20,661 nt of DNA from assembly GCA_037179515.1 (NCBI GenBank), contig JAXCGZ010004265.1, positions 42,501 through 63,161 on the forward strand. The letters are read 5' to 3'. This DNA comes from Halocaridina rubra. Taxonomy: Eukaryota > Arthropoda > Malacostraca > Decapoda > Atyidae. Under the pieces are notes generated by a model, which was given only the letters and a program-made list of their open reading frames with translations, did no database searches and was not told where the DNA came from. Within the stretch, counting starts at the first letter, position 1. Each line of letters begins with the position of its first letter. This document shows positions 12,001-20,590 of the stretch, piece by piece. The position numbers and the translations under genes are program-made.

Positions 12001-12783
12001 GAACACCTGCATAAAGCTCAACAAGATGAAATTGTTCAACAAGAGCAAATCAAAGCACAATATCTGGCAACACTAAATGATGCAGAAAAGAAAATTGCAG
12101 ATCTCAGAGATGAACTTGCTCAGATAAATGATGCATCGTTATCACCTGAAGAAAAAGTATTAAAATTGGAAGTAATACTATCTTCAAATGAAGCTACTAG
12201 GGACTGTATCACACAGCTTTTACTTGGTTCAGTTGATCCACACAAATGTTCAGGACAACATATTGGTGACGAATTAGGATCAGTGCAGGAAGAACTGTGC
12301 AATATTCAAGGTTCAGCAGAGCAAGAATTGGATCGTGCTTTACATTTAACTACAAGCACAACTGAGTATGAAGAAACACTCATGGAACTTACACATTTAA
12401 TAGAAATGTCTGAAACAATTTTGGAAGCCCGAGTAGTAGCAAAAGACTTGGATCACTTAACAGATACAATAACTAAACATAAAAAGCTTTTCCTTTCACT
12501 CCGACAGTGTCAAAAGGTTCTTGAATCATTAGATACTGCTCTGGAGCCCAGCTCCCGTGTACATTATCAGCAACTTTATTCCCGGTCATACCTACGAGCA
12601 TCAGTATTGCTTGATAAGGCCATGCAGCGTAATCACCTTCTTGCACTACTTCGATCAGAATGGCTTCGACTTCTCAGTCAACTTCAAGAAGAAGAGGAGT
12701 GGACAATGACAGCATCAGAAGAAGTGGCACGACTACTTTCAGTATCGGCTGACACCTATGAATGCAATACGAATGCTTGCAAG
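1..12783 (+). CDS. Giant exon of a nesprin-like (Msp300/SYNE1-type) protein, partial at the left edge
   Basis: The frame is open from base 1: the ten codons before the first ATG (position 31) contain no stop, so the exon very probably continues leftward and ATG31 is simply an internal methionine. The exon ends after AAG at 12781-12783, followed by a consensus GTAAGT donor, in phase 0. The 4,261 codons seen are rich in Glu, Ser, Thr, Pro, Val and Ile, with few residues suited to a folded core, which suggests a mostly disordered protein built from several repeat families (separate entries). The last ~370 residues are helical and lead into spectrin-type repeats in the next exons. Giant exons in a spectrin-repeat protein are known from the nesprin family (Drosophila Msp300, worm ANC-1), where they act as long linkers between nucleus, actin and organelles. 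Alternatives are another giant muscle or cytoskeletal protein (titin/UNC-89-like, giant ankyrin, spectraplakin), but no Ig, ankyrin or plectin repeats are visible. That this is coding is nearly certain; the family name is an inference. Confidence 0.9.
112..3612 (+). repeat. Coding repeat family A: ~22 charged hairpin-like modules
   Basis: Each unit has a basic, isoleucine-rich stretch (best form RRIIKKRIIKKI), then hydrophobic-VDGKP, then an acidic stretch (VETEEIVEEPED), then a variable Ser/Thr/Glu/Pro linker. The codon pair before the DG lies at 130, 289, 460, 631, 802, 970, 1141, 1315, 1486, a spacing of 159-174 and usually 171 bases (57 codons). A half-copy lacking the basic arm (core 1585) interrupts the register, which resumes at 1726, 1879, 2050, 2224, 2395 and 2560. 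After that the copies degrade and spacing becomes irregular (2668, 2806, 3016, 3226, 3424, 3565). The pattern suggests alternating strands joined by a tight DG turn, with a positive strand facing a negative one. That fold is my inference; the repeat itself is plain in the translation. Function unknown. Confidence 0.9.
3844..5010 (+). repeat. Coding repeat family B: five ~77-residue modules with W-x3-L-Y and FPxPE motifs
   Basis: Units begin near 3844, 4069, 4312, 4543 and 4789 (spacing 225-246 bases). The order inside each unit is MS-x-P-x-Y, then FPLPE or FPVPE, then a Gln-Pro and a (D)EPK-like element, then the NIW-x3-LY motif (NIWKHEMY, NIWTDELY, IVWTEALY, NIWAEELY, NVWKERLY), then a linker ending in LP or IP. 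The units are diverged in DNA but keep the motif order, so the motifs rather than the linkers look selected. They resemble short binding motifs embedded in disorder. No known domain is recognised and no partner can be named from sequence alone. Confidence 0.85.
5719..6648 (+). repeat. Four near-identical 234-bp coding tandem copies (78-residue unit)
   Basis: Units start at GAT codons at 5719, 5953, 6187 and 6421, exactly 234 bases apart, so the reading frame is kept. Copies 2 and 3 differ at only two bases in 234 (Ser to Thr and Gln to Arg). Copy 4 has a Val to Asp change early, lacks one alanine codon near its end, and its tail (PEHLNQED) matches copy 1 rather than its neighbours. Each unit carries LTFGKNLY, VPYIPQGG and FPQPQADFPQ, the same motif order as family B. 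This is a recent amplification compared with the rest of the exon. Copy number could vary between individuals or be miscounted in an assembly. Confidence 0.97.
6667..8290 (+). repeat. Diverged family B modules
   Basis: After the 234-bp array the aromatic-x3-hydrophobic-Tyr motif recurs as TWADNEY (from 6670), YPKTMY (from 7192), NIYDKAMY (from 7633), LWRDNMY (from 7918) and NVFTDEIY (from 8125). Between them lie VSPPVY, FPEPG, LPHPPI, VPFPAIY, LPVPVSDY and APFPQY, which correspond to the MSxPxY and FPxP elements of the clear units. Linkers do not align convincingly, so these are called by motif order only. Confidence 0.65.
8989..9081 (+). repeat. Isolated, well-preserved family A module
   Basis: The translated unit runs IVRKKIIKTINIVDGKP followed by IESEEIIEDPDTEE, closely matching the units of the array that ends 5.4 kb upstream. 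Around it are much weaker relatives: near 8575-8643 (NDGQPVDSEEVQ), 9337-9411 (VESKQTIQEPE) and 9490-9558 (VNTGDKPVGE). This suggests that family A once extended through this part of the exon and mostly decayed, or that single units were copied here. Confidence 0.8.
9892..9963 (+). repeat. Two-copy 36-bp coding tandem repeat
   Basis: PAKDSLTEPGVK is followed directly by PAKDSSTDPGVS, two 12-residue units in frame. The DNA copies differ at scattered positions, so this is a modest-age local duplication within the disordered region. Confidence 0.85.
10435..10662 (+). repeat. About five 14-15-residue acidic repeats (INTTPxQISDKxEDQ)
   Basis: Successive units read INTTPPQISGKEETQ, INATPQISDKEKDR, INTTPLQISDKGEDQ and INISVPQISDTDEDQ, with decayed partial units at both ends. 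The Thr-Pro and Ser-Asp-x-Glu patterns resemble proline-directed and acidic-directed phosphorylation sites, but this is only a composition-based guess. Confidence 0.85.
10720..11060 (+). repeat. Degenerate ~17-20-residue Gln-Glu-Leu repeats
   Basis: The motif (S/E)QE(L/V/I)-x(2-4)-Q-x(3-5)-P-x-S/V recurs: IPQEVSVDQG, SSQELHTYQG, TEQEIPVDVN, SVQELAITQS, SLQELAVNQT, SEQELLDIPT and VPKLSTNQT. Spacing and length vary, so this is an older tandem family. It is clear in protein, weak in DNA. Confidence 0.65.
11671..12783 (+). other. Helical, spectrin-like C-terminal part of the giant exon
   Basis: Composition changes sharply near 11670: proline nearly vanishes and Leu, Gln, Glu, Lys and His heptad-like patterns appear (for example LQNELHIVQEKICVLEG, then HLHKAQQDEIVQQEQ). 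Helix-A-like tryptophans occur in VSTWLETIEYKI and in the SEWLRLLSQLQEEEEW stretch. The reading continues without a break, in phase 0, into the spectrin-like repeats of the next exon. It probably forms about three spectrin-type three-helix bundles; exact boundaries would need a profile search. Confidence 0.75.
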
Positions 12784-14809
12784 GTAAGTTAATATTGCTG
12801 CTATTCTTTATTCATTTCTTCCAGCTATTATATTGAGTATATTATATCAACTATCTTTCAAATAAATTTTTTCTTAAACCCTTACACTCCATAATTTTTA
12901 CATTTGTAAATTTACTGGCCTATTCCTTGCACCCTTGTTAGCTATCTCCAAGATAAAAAGGATAATATTTTTTATACCAAATTAATATTTTACCCAATAT
13001 TATTATTTATCATTTTCCTAATTTGCTTATTTCAGGAATGCCAGGTTTGTAGATAATATTTGGCATATTTTGTTTGAAATAACAAGCCTCTATAATACTG
13101 AGGAGAGGAAAATTTTACTTGTTAGTAATTAACACACTTCCAATTACATGAACCCAAAATACTTGGCATTATTTTTCAAAATTAATGATAGCTCCATCTG
13201 AACATTATTAATTTAAAGATTGAAACAGTTACTTTTTAAGAATTTGTTATAATATATGATTTAAAAATAATTTTTTTTGGCATATGAAATTTTTGTAGTG
13301 TAATCATCAAATCAGGTTAATTAGTAGTTATTTCTTAAGAGCTACTCCTCACAGGTGCCAGTAAAAGCAACTCAAGAATAATGCAATATACGTTCTGTAA
13401 GACTTTTTTATAGTGTATGCCAACACTTCTGGTTCTGAAAATAATTGTGAAGGAGCAGCACCTGGAGTAATTTGCAAAGAATTGTTAGAGTGGTGAATAT
13501 ATCAAATACAGGCCATCTGTAACTTTCAAACCATAGTCTTTGCTTTTTTCTCCTCTAAGAAGTGAATGAGTAGTATGTTAGAGTAAGATAGTAAAACGAA
13601 GCCACTATTAAGTTCTGGACATTCTGCTTCTCAAAATAAACACAAATACCTTACAATTTTCATATGCAGAGTAAACATTTCTCTGGAACTCATTGTATTC
13701 CTTACTGGAGAAAGATAAACTTGAAACTGGACATTCTCTACTGTGGCAAATATATCCAGCATGGAGTATAAGAAAGTCAAAGCTGACTAAGACTGAGGGG
13801 TAACAGCCAAAAGTTCGCTCAGATAGTTTCACCATTTAACATAAGAGAGATTTTTTGTCCTCTTTGTATGTAAAAATTAGAAGAAAAAAAACGCTTCATC
13901 GCCATTACCTGATTATCGATATTAGAAGAGCAGAAACCATCCCTATTTTTCTGAATACTTTGGATATATCAGAAATGCAAGCCTAGAGGAGCCAATTTAT
14001 TAGCCTTTATTCACTGCAGGACACACTGTGTTCCCCTTCAATCTGTTGTTGTGTAGATCTAAATATGTCAGGTAGCATCGAAGCTCCAGATTTTTTTAGT
14101 TTTACAAAATTTAGAATACCACCAGGTAATGGTGTAGCTTACCAAGAAACTTGTTGGCTCTACTTTTCACGCATATATACTTCTCCAGGTACCATCCATC
14201 ACAATTGTGAATCATCCTATATCAAGCAGGCAACCAGATAAGCTAAATCATCTTTAGTTTCTTTTGTCACTTCAGATATAAGATAACTGTTGACGAATAA
14301 GTATAATATAGATTAATGCTTAGGCCAAATGAACATCAGACCCGTGGGAAAGTCCTCCTTTGATCAAAGCAGTGATGACCATTTTGATTGAGGGGAGCTA
14401 TATACTCTAGATGCAGGAGCAGAATAACTTATTTTTCAGTCCGTCTTTAATACTGCAAAGGTGTCTCCTCTCTGCTAATCTTAAATTGAATTCCTGGCTA
14501 TTAACACTGAATGAAGACATCATATGAGATTAGGATATATTTGCCACATACAATAAGCTTTTGCAAATGTTTGTATACTCAACTAAACCTTTGTACTTTT
14601 TTGTGAAGTGCACCAAAGGACATTTAACCTTGTTGTTCTCATTAACTATCTCCATTTTCTGTGGATAATGAAAGCAAGACTGTTGAGGTGCTGCAAAGAC
14701 ATTTCCTTTAGATATTCCCTTCCTTTGTTTCATTGCTATTTTTGGGAACTTCAGCTAGTCTAACAGTTTCCCATTACCCTCAAGTGGCAGTCAGTTTGTA
14801 GCCAGCTGG

Positions 14810-14830
14810 TAGGCATTTTCAAAATGCCTA
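14810..14830. repeat. Short perfect inverted repeat (10-bp arms, 1-base centre)
   Basis: The arm TAGGCATTTT is followed by one C and then its exact reverse complement. It does not extend further on either side. It may be chance or the tip of an eroded hairpin-type element. Confidence 0.7.
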
Positions 14831-15739
14831 CAGAAGATGATGGGAATTGCCCAAGACAGAAGGACGTCTTTTTTTTTCTTAGATTCTCCACCCACGGATG
14901 GGTTGAACGGGTCATGGAGGACCCATTGAGAAAGACGTCAGATCATTTACGTACATGTTGCTACAAAAAATTTACCAAACAATTTGCAGTGATGCACGAT
15001 GGTGTTTATTTTAGACGACTCCTATATATGTTTGAGAATCCTTACAGAACTTTGCCTCTGGGTAGCTAAGGGAGATTATTCCCATATATTAGTTTTCCAC
15101 TACAAAACCCTTTACACTTGATAATATTGATTATTTATTGTGACAGATGTCAGAGACGTGAATCTCGCCTCAACTTTTATTAGCACTTTCAGAATGATAA
15201 TGATATCATTACTGGTCAGTACAAAATTTATTACTAGTTCTTAAAGCTATTGGTAAAGTTGATAAACTAATTGAAATGTGCTCTGCCTTTTGAGACTACC
15301 ACTTCTTATATTTATTAAAAATAGGCCATTTTATTGAAGTGATACGATGATATATATAGTAGTTTTCCTATTATTGGCATTTCACTATGTTGTTCAGAGG
15401 GAGCTTTATATAACCAACTTTTTTGCCATAACATTCTTGATGTTTTTTAAGTATATATTATTATATTTTAAGTAACTATAAATTTCTTCCGAATTTGCAG
15501 AAAAAAAAATATACTAACCAAGTTTTTTTCATACACCGAACTTTTTAATGAAAACAACCAGTTGTGACATGAGATATCTTCACATTATTTTTCTGTTTGC
15601 TTTTCATACTAATGTAGATGTCAGTGCTAAGGGCTAGATAATGCCTTTGTCACTAAGGTTTACTATGCTGAAATTTTAAATGTAAAATAATACAGGTTTT
15701 TAAAGCTTATATTTTTAATTAATGTTATGATTCAACTTG

Positions 15740-15841
<102 letters not shown>

Positions 15842-16118
15842 AGCTTTGCAATGTACATATATTTATATTCCGGATAACTCAATATAACAGTTTTCGATAG
15901 ATTTTCTCTGACAGCAACCTTGAAGCTTTTCTTTAATAAGTTAAGAGGCTTTATTGACTGCTTTCCACTTAAAGGTGAAGGATAGATAAATTACAGAATT
16001 AGAGTGAGCTGAGAAAAATTATCTACTGTAGCCTCATATAACGCCCCTAAATTCAGTCCGTTAAAGAGCATGACTAACTTTTTATAAACGTGTGTCTATG
16101 TGTGTGGTATTGGTGCAG

Positions 16119-16436
16119 GACCTTCTAGTGGAGAGCGTTACCCACGAAGCTCATACTGGACACCTGGTAGAGATGGTTCGTAAGGTTGGAGACACCATCA
16201 CATGTACCCATCTGGAGACTAGAGTGAAGGCCCATCACCAAAAGACGACAGGACTTCGTCAGGAAGTAGGACAACTTCTGGAACGTCTTGAGGAGCTGCA
16301 CGTTCATTGGGCTGCCTACCAGACCCAGATGGACAAACTTCAAGAATGGTGTGGTCAAGCCAAAGCTTCCTTACAGGAAATTGATCTCACTCCTCAAGAC
16401 CAAGAGAAATTAAAAGAACAGTTTAATCAAATTTGG
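16119..16436 (+). CDS. Second visible exon: spectrin-like repeats (106 codons)
   Basis: The exon starts at GAC right after a GTGCAG acceptor and ends at TGG before a GTGAGT donor. Both ends are phase 0 and the length is exactly 106 codons. The product is helical from end to end. It includes a canonical spectrin helix-A signature, HWAAYQTQMDKLQEWC, with the conserved tryptophan and a second W about 16 residues on. The upstream half (HEAHTGHLVEMVRKVGDTI) reads as the helix B/C part of the previous repeat. Being phase 0 at both ends, it could be skipped without shifting the frame. Exon boundaries are well supported by splice consensus and by frame continuity with both neighbours. Confidence 0.9.
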
Positions 16437-16666
16437 GTGAGTCATCAGCTGGTTTTATCTCTTTCAGTAAAATTGGTATCAGACTTGCATATTTGATACT
16501 GACTATTGGAAAACTAAGATTGACATAGTTTGCACTCTATTTATAAGAACTTATTTATCACTATGGAACGGACAGCAATAGTATTTTGCAGATGTAGCAT
16601 AGAGTAATGACATATATTTCTAGATATATAACTATCAAGATCTTTGAATAGAAATATATGTACATA

Positions 16667-16667
<1 letters not shown>

Positions 16668-16739
<72 letters not shown>
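16668..16739. repeat. (ATT)n microsatellite, about 24 units
   Basis: This is a pure trinucleotide run in intron 2, upstream of the 16740-16844 core. Confidence 0.97.
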
Positions 16740-16844
16740 TCACTTCCGGTTTGTTGGGCGATGAGGTATGGGACAGTAACATATGCAGAACACTGGCCAG
16801 AAACATCGACCCCACATAAAAGTGGGAAGAGATGTAGACGAAGA
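16740..16844 (-). mobile_element. Dispersed-repeat-like core flanked by (ATT)n arrays
   Basis: About 105 bases of higher-GC sequence sit exactly between two (ATT)n runs. Read on the minus strand it contains CATCTCTTCCCACTTTTATG followed by a TGGGGTCGATGTTTCTGG segment, which from memory resembles a dispersed repeat common in penaeid shrimp DNA. No coding capacity beyond a short chance frame is evident. Strand and class (SINE-like fragment) are tentative. Confidence 0.45.

Positions 16845-16921
<77 letters not shown>
16845..16921. repeat. (ATT)n microsatellite, about 26 units
   Basis: This is a pure trinucleotide run on the downstream side of the 16740-16844 core, in the same orientation as the upstream run. 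Confidence 0.97.
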
Positions 16922-16922
<1 letters not shown>

Positions 16923-17042
16923 GAAACTTGCACATTGAGGAAATTGTCACTAATTTTTAATCAACTAACCTCTTGCTTAAATCTTATAGTATTGGTTTGG
17001 TATTGCAGACTTAAGTAACATAATTTTTCCTTATGTTAACAG

Positions 17043-18152
17043 AATCTTAAAGCCCAGTTCGACAGTCAGAGCGTTCTGCTGAATGAATGCATGAATCATT
17101 TTGATAAATCAGTCAGCCTAGTCAACATGACTGATGAAAGTCATCAGAGACATTTCTTGTCACAGTTCAAAGCTGAGTGGGTTGAACTAGAAAATCTCCT
17201 TCAAGAAAAAGAACAAGAACTCCACAGAATTCAAATTAAGGTGGTGCCTGTACCACAACTTCTGGCGGAAACACAAGACACCCTGTCTAGTGTAGAGGTG
17301 TCTCTCCAAGAAATTGATACACATGTTACTTCTATCCAACAATTACGAGACATTTCAGAAAAATACAAGATTCTTCGGATTAAAATTCTTAATAGTAAAG
17401 ATAACTTAGATCATCTGACTCAAGTATCCAGCGCTGAGGAGGAGCAAGATGAAGTTCTATTAGATACTCTTGGGCGCCTCTCACTTACCTGCCAGGAGTT
17501 AATATGCACAATTCAACAGAGAATAACTTCACTTGAGTATGTTCTTGACAATGTACAAAAAACAGTCAGTCGTGTAGAGCGCATTTCTCTCACTATGATG
17601 CACCTAGAAAGTACTCTGCAGAGGTGTCAGAAAGTTGATAAAGAGGGAGAACAAATTATCAAAGGAGCCATTCATTCCTGCAAGACAATACAAGAAGGTT
17701 TGGCCCGTGCTGAAGAAGATATTGCAAAGGTCAAACAAACCATGGAAACTTTGAAGAAAGATCCACATCATCCTTGTCATCTAGTTGAGCTTGAGACTCA
17801 AATAGCTACCCTGCAGGAAAGACTTAAATCCATCTCCAGTTGCATAAAACAAACCCATTCAAACTTGAAGGGAAGACTTGATGTTTGGCAGTCGTTTATG
17901 TCCTCTTCAGATGCTGTTGACAGCTTCCTTCAAGAAGTTGAAGACATGATGGAAAGTGCTTTGGATTTACCTTCTGTGAATAGACATTCCTTGAAAAACC
18001 ATGTAGAAGAATTACACAATCTGCAAGGGTCCATGAACACGAACGAGAAGCTTTTAGATATGCTCAAGACTCAAGCCGTCCAAGTTGAGAAAACTAAGAG
18101 TGTTGAGACCCAGTTAACTCGTTGGAACAGTGTCTCCGAGAGAATAGAATCA
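17043..18152 (+). CDS. Third visible exon: spectrin-like repeats (370 codons)
   Basis: The exon begins AATCTTAAAG after the acceptor AG at 17041-17042 and ends at TCA before GTAAGT. It is phase 0 at both ends and 370 codons long. Sixteen codons precede the first methionine, so the coding start is the splice site and not that ATG. The whole product is predicted helical. Helix-A-like signatures are FKAEWVELENLLQEKEQEL near the start and LTRWNSVSERIES at the end; LDVWQSFMSSSDAVDSFLQE is another. At ~105-115 residues per repeat it can hold three to four spectrin repeats. It would serve as an extended rod joining the disordered segment to the rest of the protein. Nesprin is favoured over spectrin or dystrophin because repeats are poorly conserved and are joined to the giant repetitive exon. 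Confidence 0.92.
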
Positions 18153-18283
18153 GTAAGTTATTTTTTCATAATCTTTCTTACTATAGCCTCTTATTCATAA
18201 AATCTAGATATTTGAAGAACATCTGATATGACTTTTTTTTAAAGTTCTTGAGATGTCCTTACCTCTTTCCACTCTATTTTCAG
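18153..18283 (+). other. Intron 3 (131 bp, phase 0)
   Basis: The donor is TCA|GTAAGT and the acceptor is CTCTATTTTCAG after a pyrimidine-rich tract. This short intron carries no repeat and falls within one spectrin-like repeat, after the helix-A stretch LTRWNSVSERIES. Confidence 0.92.
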
Positions 18284-18433
18284 GTTATATTGAGATATGA
18301 AACTGCTCTGAAACTATGGAGCCGATTTGTAGAAGTGCAGGAGGAAGTGCGAACTTGGGTAGAATCTAAAATTACACTCATCGTGTCTCTTCAATCTCGA
18401 GGCATAACTATTCAAGAGAGATCAAAGATTCAA
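18284..18433 (+). CDS. Fourth visible exon: spectrin-like repeat segment (50 codons)
   Basis: The exon begins GTTATATTGAG after the TTTTCAG acceptor and ends at CAA before GTGAGT. It is exactly 50 codons, phase 0 at both ends. The product has the helix-A pattern ALKLWSRFVEVQEEVRTWVE, with tryptophans 16 residues apart as in the 16119-16436 exon, then helix B up to ERSKIQ. It ends mid-repeat, so at least one more exon must follow beyond the window. No acceptable continuation exon is visible downstream in the remaining 2.2 kb. Confidence 0.9.
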
Positions 18434-18526
18434 GTGAGTACATTCCCTTTTCTATTCCATCGCCTAGAATATTTATGTCATTTTGTGCTACTTTCAGGTT
18501 TTACCCAAAACGTGTAATTACAACGT

Positions 18527-18531
<5 letters not shown>

Positions 18532-18599
<68 letters not shown>
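18532..18599. repeat. (AT)n microsatellite, about 34 units
   Basis: This is an uninterrupted dinucleotide run about 100 bases after the donor of the 50-codon exon. Confidence 0.97.
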
Positions 18600-18602
<3 letters not shown>

Positions 18603-18969
18603 CAGACTCCTTCTGGGTCAATATTTGAAATTTTTTATTATTTCTTCGGTCCAAATAAAATTAGTTTCACTCCTTCTATAGGGGTTACAAGGAAATTAGG
18701 GGAAAATGAATCAGTTGCTTATAATAAGGAAAAAGTAAAAATGACACACAAGTGAAGGCGTTTTAACACCAGAAAACTGAATGTATATCAAGCTTCCAAT
18801 TCATTATAGACATATTTATTCATGAACATTTCAAAATATCAAATTAAACTCGATCATGGATAGATGTCTTCCTCTGATACACATAAGAATGTTAATTAAG
18901 GGTCAGACTCTTCACATATCTAATATTTATCCATCCATCCATCCATTTACCAAAGCCACATTCACTCTT

Positions 18970-19120
18970 ATAAGGGGGGATGGCTGAGTCAAAGAAAATA
19001 CTTGGACTTTTTATGGGAAGTAAATACAGGGAAGGGGATTCCCAGTGTTCTCGCTCCGCCCCATTTAGTCGACTTTTACGACACGCAGGGGAGCACGGAG
19101 GAAGTATTCTCCCCCCTTAT
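18970..19120 (-). mobile_element. 151-bp element with 11-bp terminal inverted repeats, dispersed-repeat-like
   Basis: ATAAGGGGGGA at 18970-18980 is matched by its exact reverse complement at 19110-19120. The interior is GC-richer than the surroundings. On the minus strand it includes CCCCTGCGTGTCGTAAAAG, CGACTAAATGGGGCGGAGCG and TGGGAATCCCCTTCC. This order resembles, from memory, a very abundant short repeat of penaeid shrimp genomes. No clear target-site duplication is seen. It may be a MITE-like or SINE-like unit. Confidence 0.5.
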
Positions 19121-19294
19121 GTTTTTCAATCTCTGAAATTAACATTAAACATAGTAAAAGAATTTTGGCTGCGGTGATACCTTAGTTACTCCTATATTTC
19201 CATTCTATTGAAAGCAAACGTTAATAATAGAGATGAAGAACACTTGACAATGTTGCTTAGAAAATTCTGTCACTAGGATAAATATTCGTATTTA

Positions 19295-19338
19295 CATAAT
19301 TTTTGATAATATATAACATAGTTTTTGATAATATATAT
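19295..19338. repeat. Two-copy 22-bp direct tandem repeat
   Basis: CATAATTTTTGATAATATAT and CATAGTTTTTGATAATATAT occur 22 bases apart. This is a small AT-rich duplication with no evident function. Confidence 0.8.
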
Positions 19339-19625
19339 TCAGCATAAGGTCAGACCTAACTTATGATTTAGAACGACAATTCTGAGAGTAAGCTTTATTA
19401 TCTATTCGCTTACCACACGGATATTTTTTTTATGATTGTGACACCAGGACGGAAAAGAAAGAAAAAAATCTGCCCTCATCGGGCCTGGGCGCGAAGATAA
19501 TATAAAGTAAAGATTTGAAGGGATAATAAGAGATATATGAATATCCAAGCATATTCGGTGTTGATGTAGGCATAGAAATATGCTAAAGAAATCTTGAATA
19601 TACATAACTTTTAACAAATACATAC

Positions 19626-19627
<2 letters not shown>

Positions 19628-19715
<88 letters not shown>
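19628..19715. repeat. (AT)n microsatellite, about 44 units
   Basis: This is an uninterrupted dinucleotide run in intron 4. Confidence 0.97.
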
Positions 19716-19723
<8 letters not shown>

Positions 19724-20007
19724 TACTTTTATAACCCACTAAATTAAAGATATGAATATTGTAATTTTTATTCTAATGAGAGAAGAGCTAGAATTGTTAC
19801 TGAGAATACCAAGCACCATTTGACTGAATTATCCGTCATTTAGCAAGAAAGCAATTAAGAATGTACCGTCGTCAACCTAAGTGCGATATGCCGTAAATGG
19901 AAGTGGGTGGAGTTGCCTGCTTTATTTCTCAAATACAACAACAAACTTACAGCAAAACTGAACCTGATATACTTAATATGAAAAGAATTTTAGTAATATT
20001 TAAGTGT

Positions 20008-20010
<3 letters not shown>

Positions 20011-20090
<80 letters not shown>
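20011..20090. repeat. (AT)n microsatellite, 40 units
   Basis: This is an uninterrupted dinucleotide run in intron 4, only about 300 bases after the previous (AT)n run. Confidence 0.97.
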
Positions 20091-20093
<3 letters not shown>

Positions 20094-20229
20094 AAAAGCT
20101 GTTTAATCTTAGTTTTATATTGAATAGTTCATGATCCAATCTTTACACTTAGCGTCTTATACTGTACCTATTTAAGTTAGCAACTGTCCAAGTATTTTTA
20201 TCTTTTGAGAAAACTCTATAGATATAGAC

Positions 20230-20256
20230 ATTATTATTATTATTATTATTATTATA

Positions 20257-20321
<65 letters not shown>
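20230..20321. repeat. Interrupted (ATT)n microsatellite
   Basis: The trinucleotide run has two interruptions (ATAATT near 20254 and TATATT near 20288). It abuts a GC-richer segment (20322-20430) that begins TGGATGGTGGGCC, so it may be the tail of another dispersed repeat, as seems likely for the arrays in intron 2. Confidence 0.93.
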
Positions 20322-20589
20322 TGGATGGTGGGCCATATTAAGGCCCGGGATTAGGGTGTGTTACATGAGAGGAGGGAAGGGGGACATGTACGCAGTGCCT
20401 GTTTGAATGGATCAAATTTAAATACCTGTTACCACGCCTACATGCACACCTGTTGTATGTTCGTTTGTGCGTGAGTGCGTTTTAATGTATGTACGTGCTC
20501 ACTCACCCATTGAAATTAGGGTACATTCTATCTACACTGGAAAACACGTTTCTATAACTATCGAGCTTTTATATTCATTTCTTTTTTAG

Positions 20590-20590
<1 letters not shown>

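Larger units (their letters stand above)
16437..17042 (+). other. Intron 2 (606 bp, phase 0)
   Basis: The donor is TGG|GTGAGT and the acceptor is TTATGTTAACAG ending at 17042. An alternative upstream acceptor, TATTGCAG near 17000-17010, would read straight into an in-frame stop, so the 17042 site is preferred. More than a third of the intron is a short repeat-like core between two (ATT)n arrays (16668-16921). Confidence 0.9.

Noticed and set aside
1..12783. Titin/UNC-89, giant ankyrin or spectraplakin identity
   Set aside because: No Ig or fibronectin pattern, no ankyrin repeats and no plectin-type repeats are visible. Downstream exons are spectrin-like helices, which favours a nesprin, though the ends that would settle it are outside the window.
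14824..15069. 81-codon open stretch in intron 1
   Set aside because: No recognisable domain, no helical pattern matching the neighbours and no trusted flanking splice sites; it begins within the short palindrome.
16541..17018. Poly-isoleucine open frames on both strands
   Set aside because: They are translations of (ATT)n microsatellites.
18498..18531. Possible extra exon after CTTTCAG at 18491-18497
   Set aside because: The acceptor looks reasonable, but the frame runs straight into the (AT)n array with no donor, and the residues do not continue the spectrin helix.
18483..20106. Alternating Tyr-Ile open frames (18483-18755 and 19897-20106)
   Set aside because: They are translations of (AT)n microsatellites.
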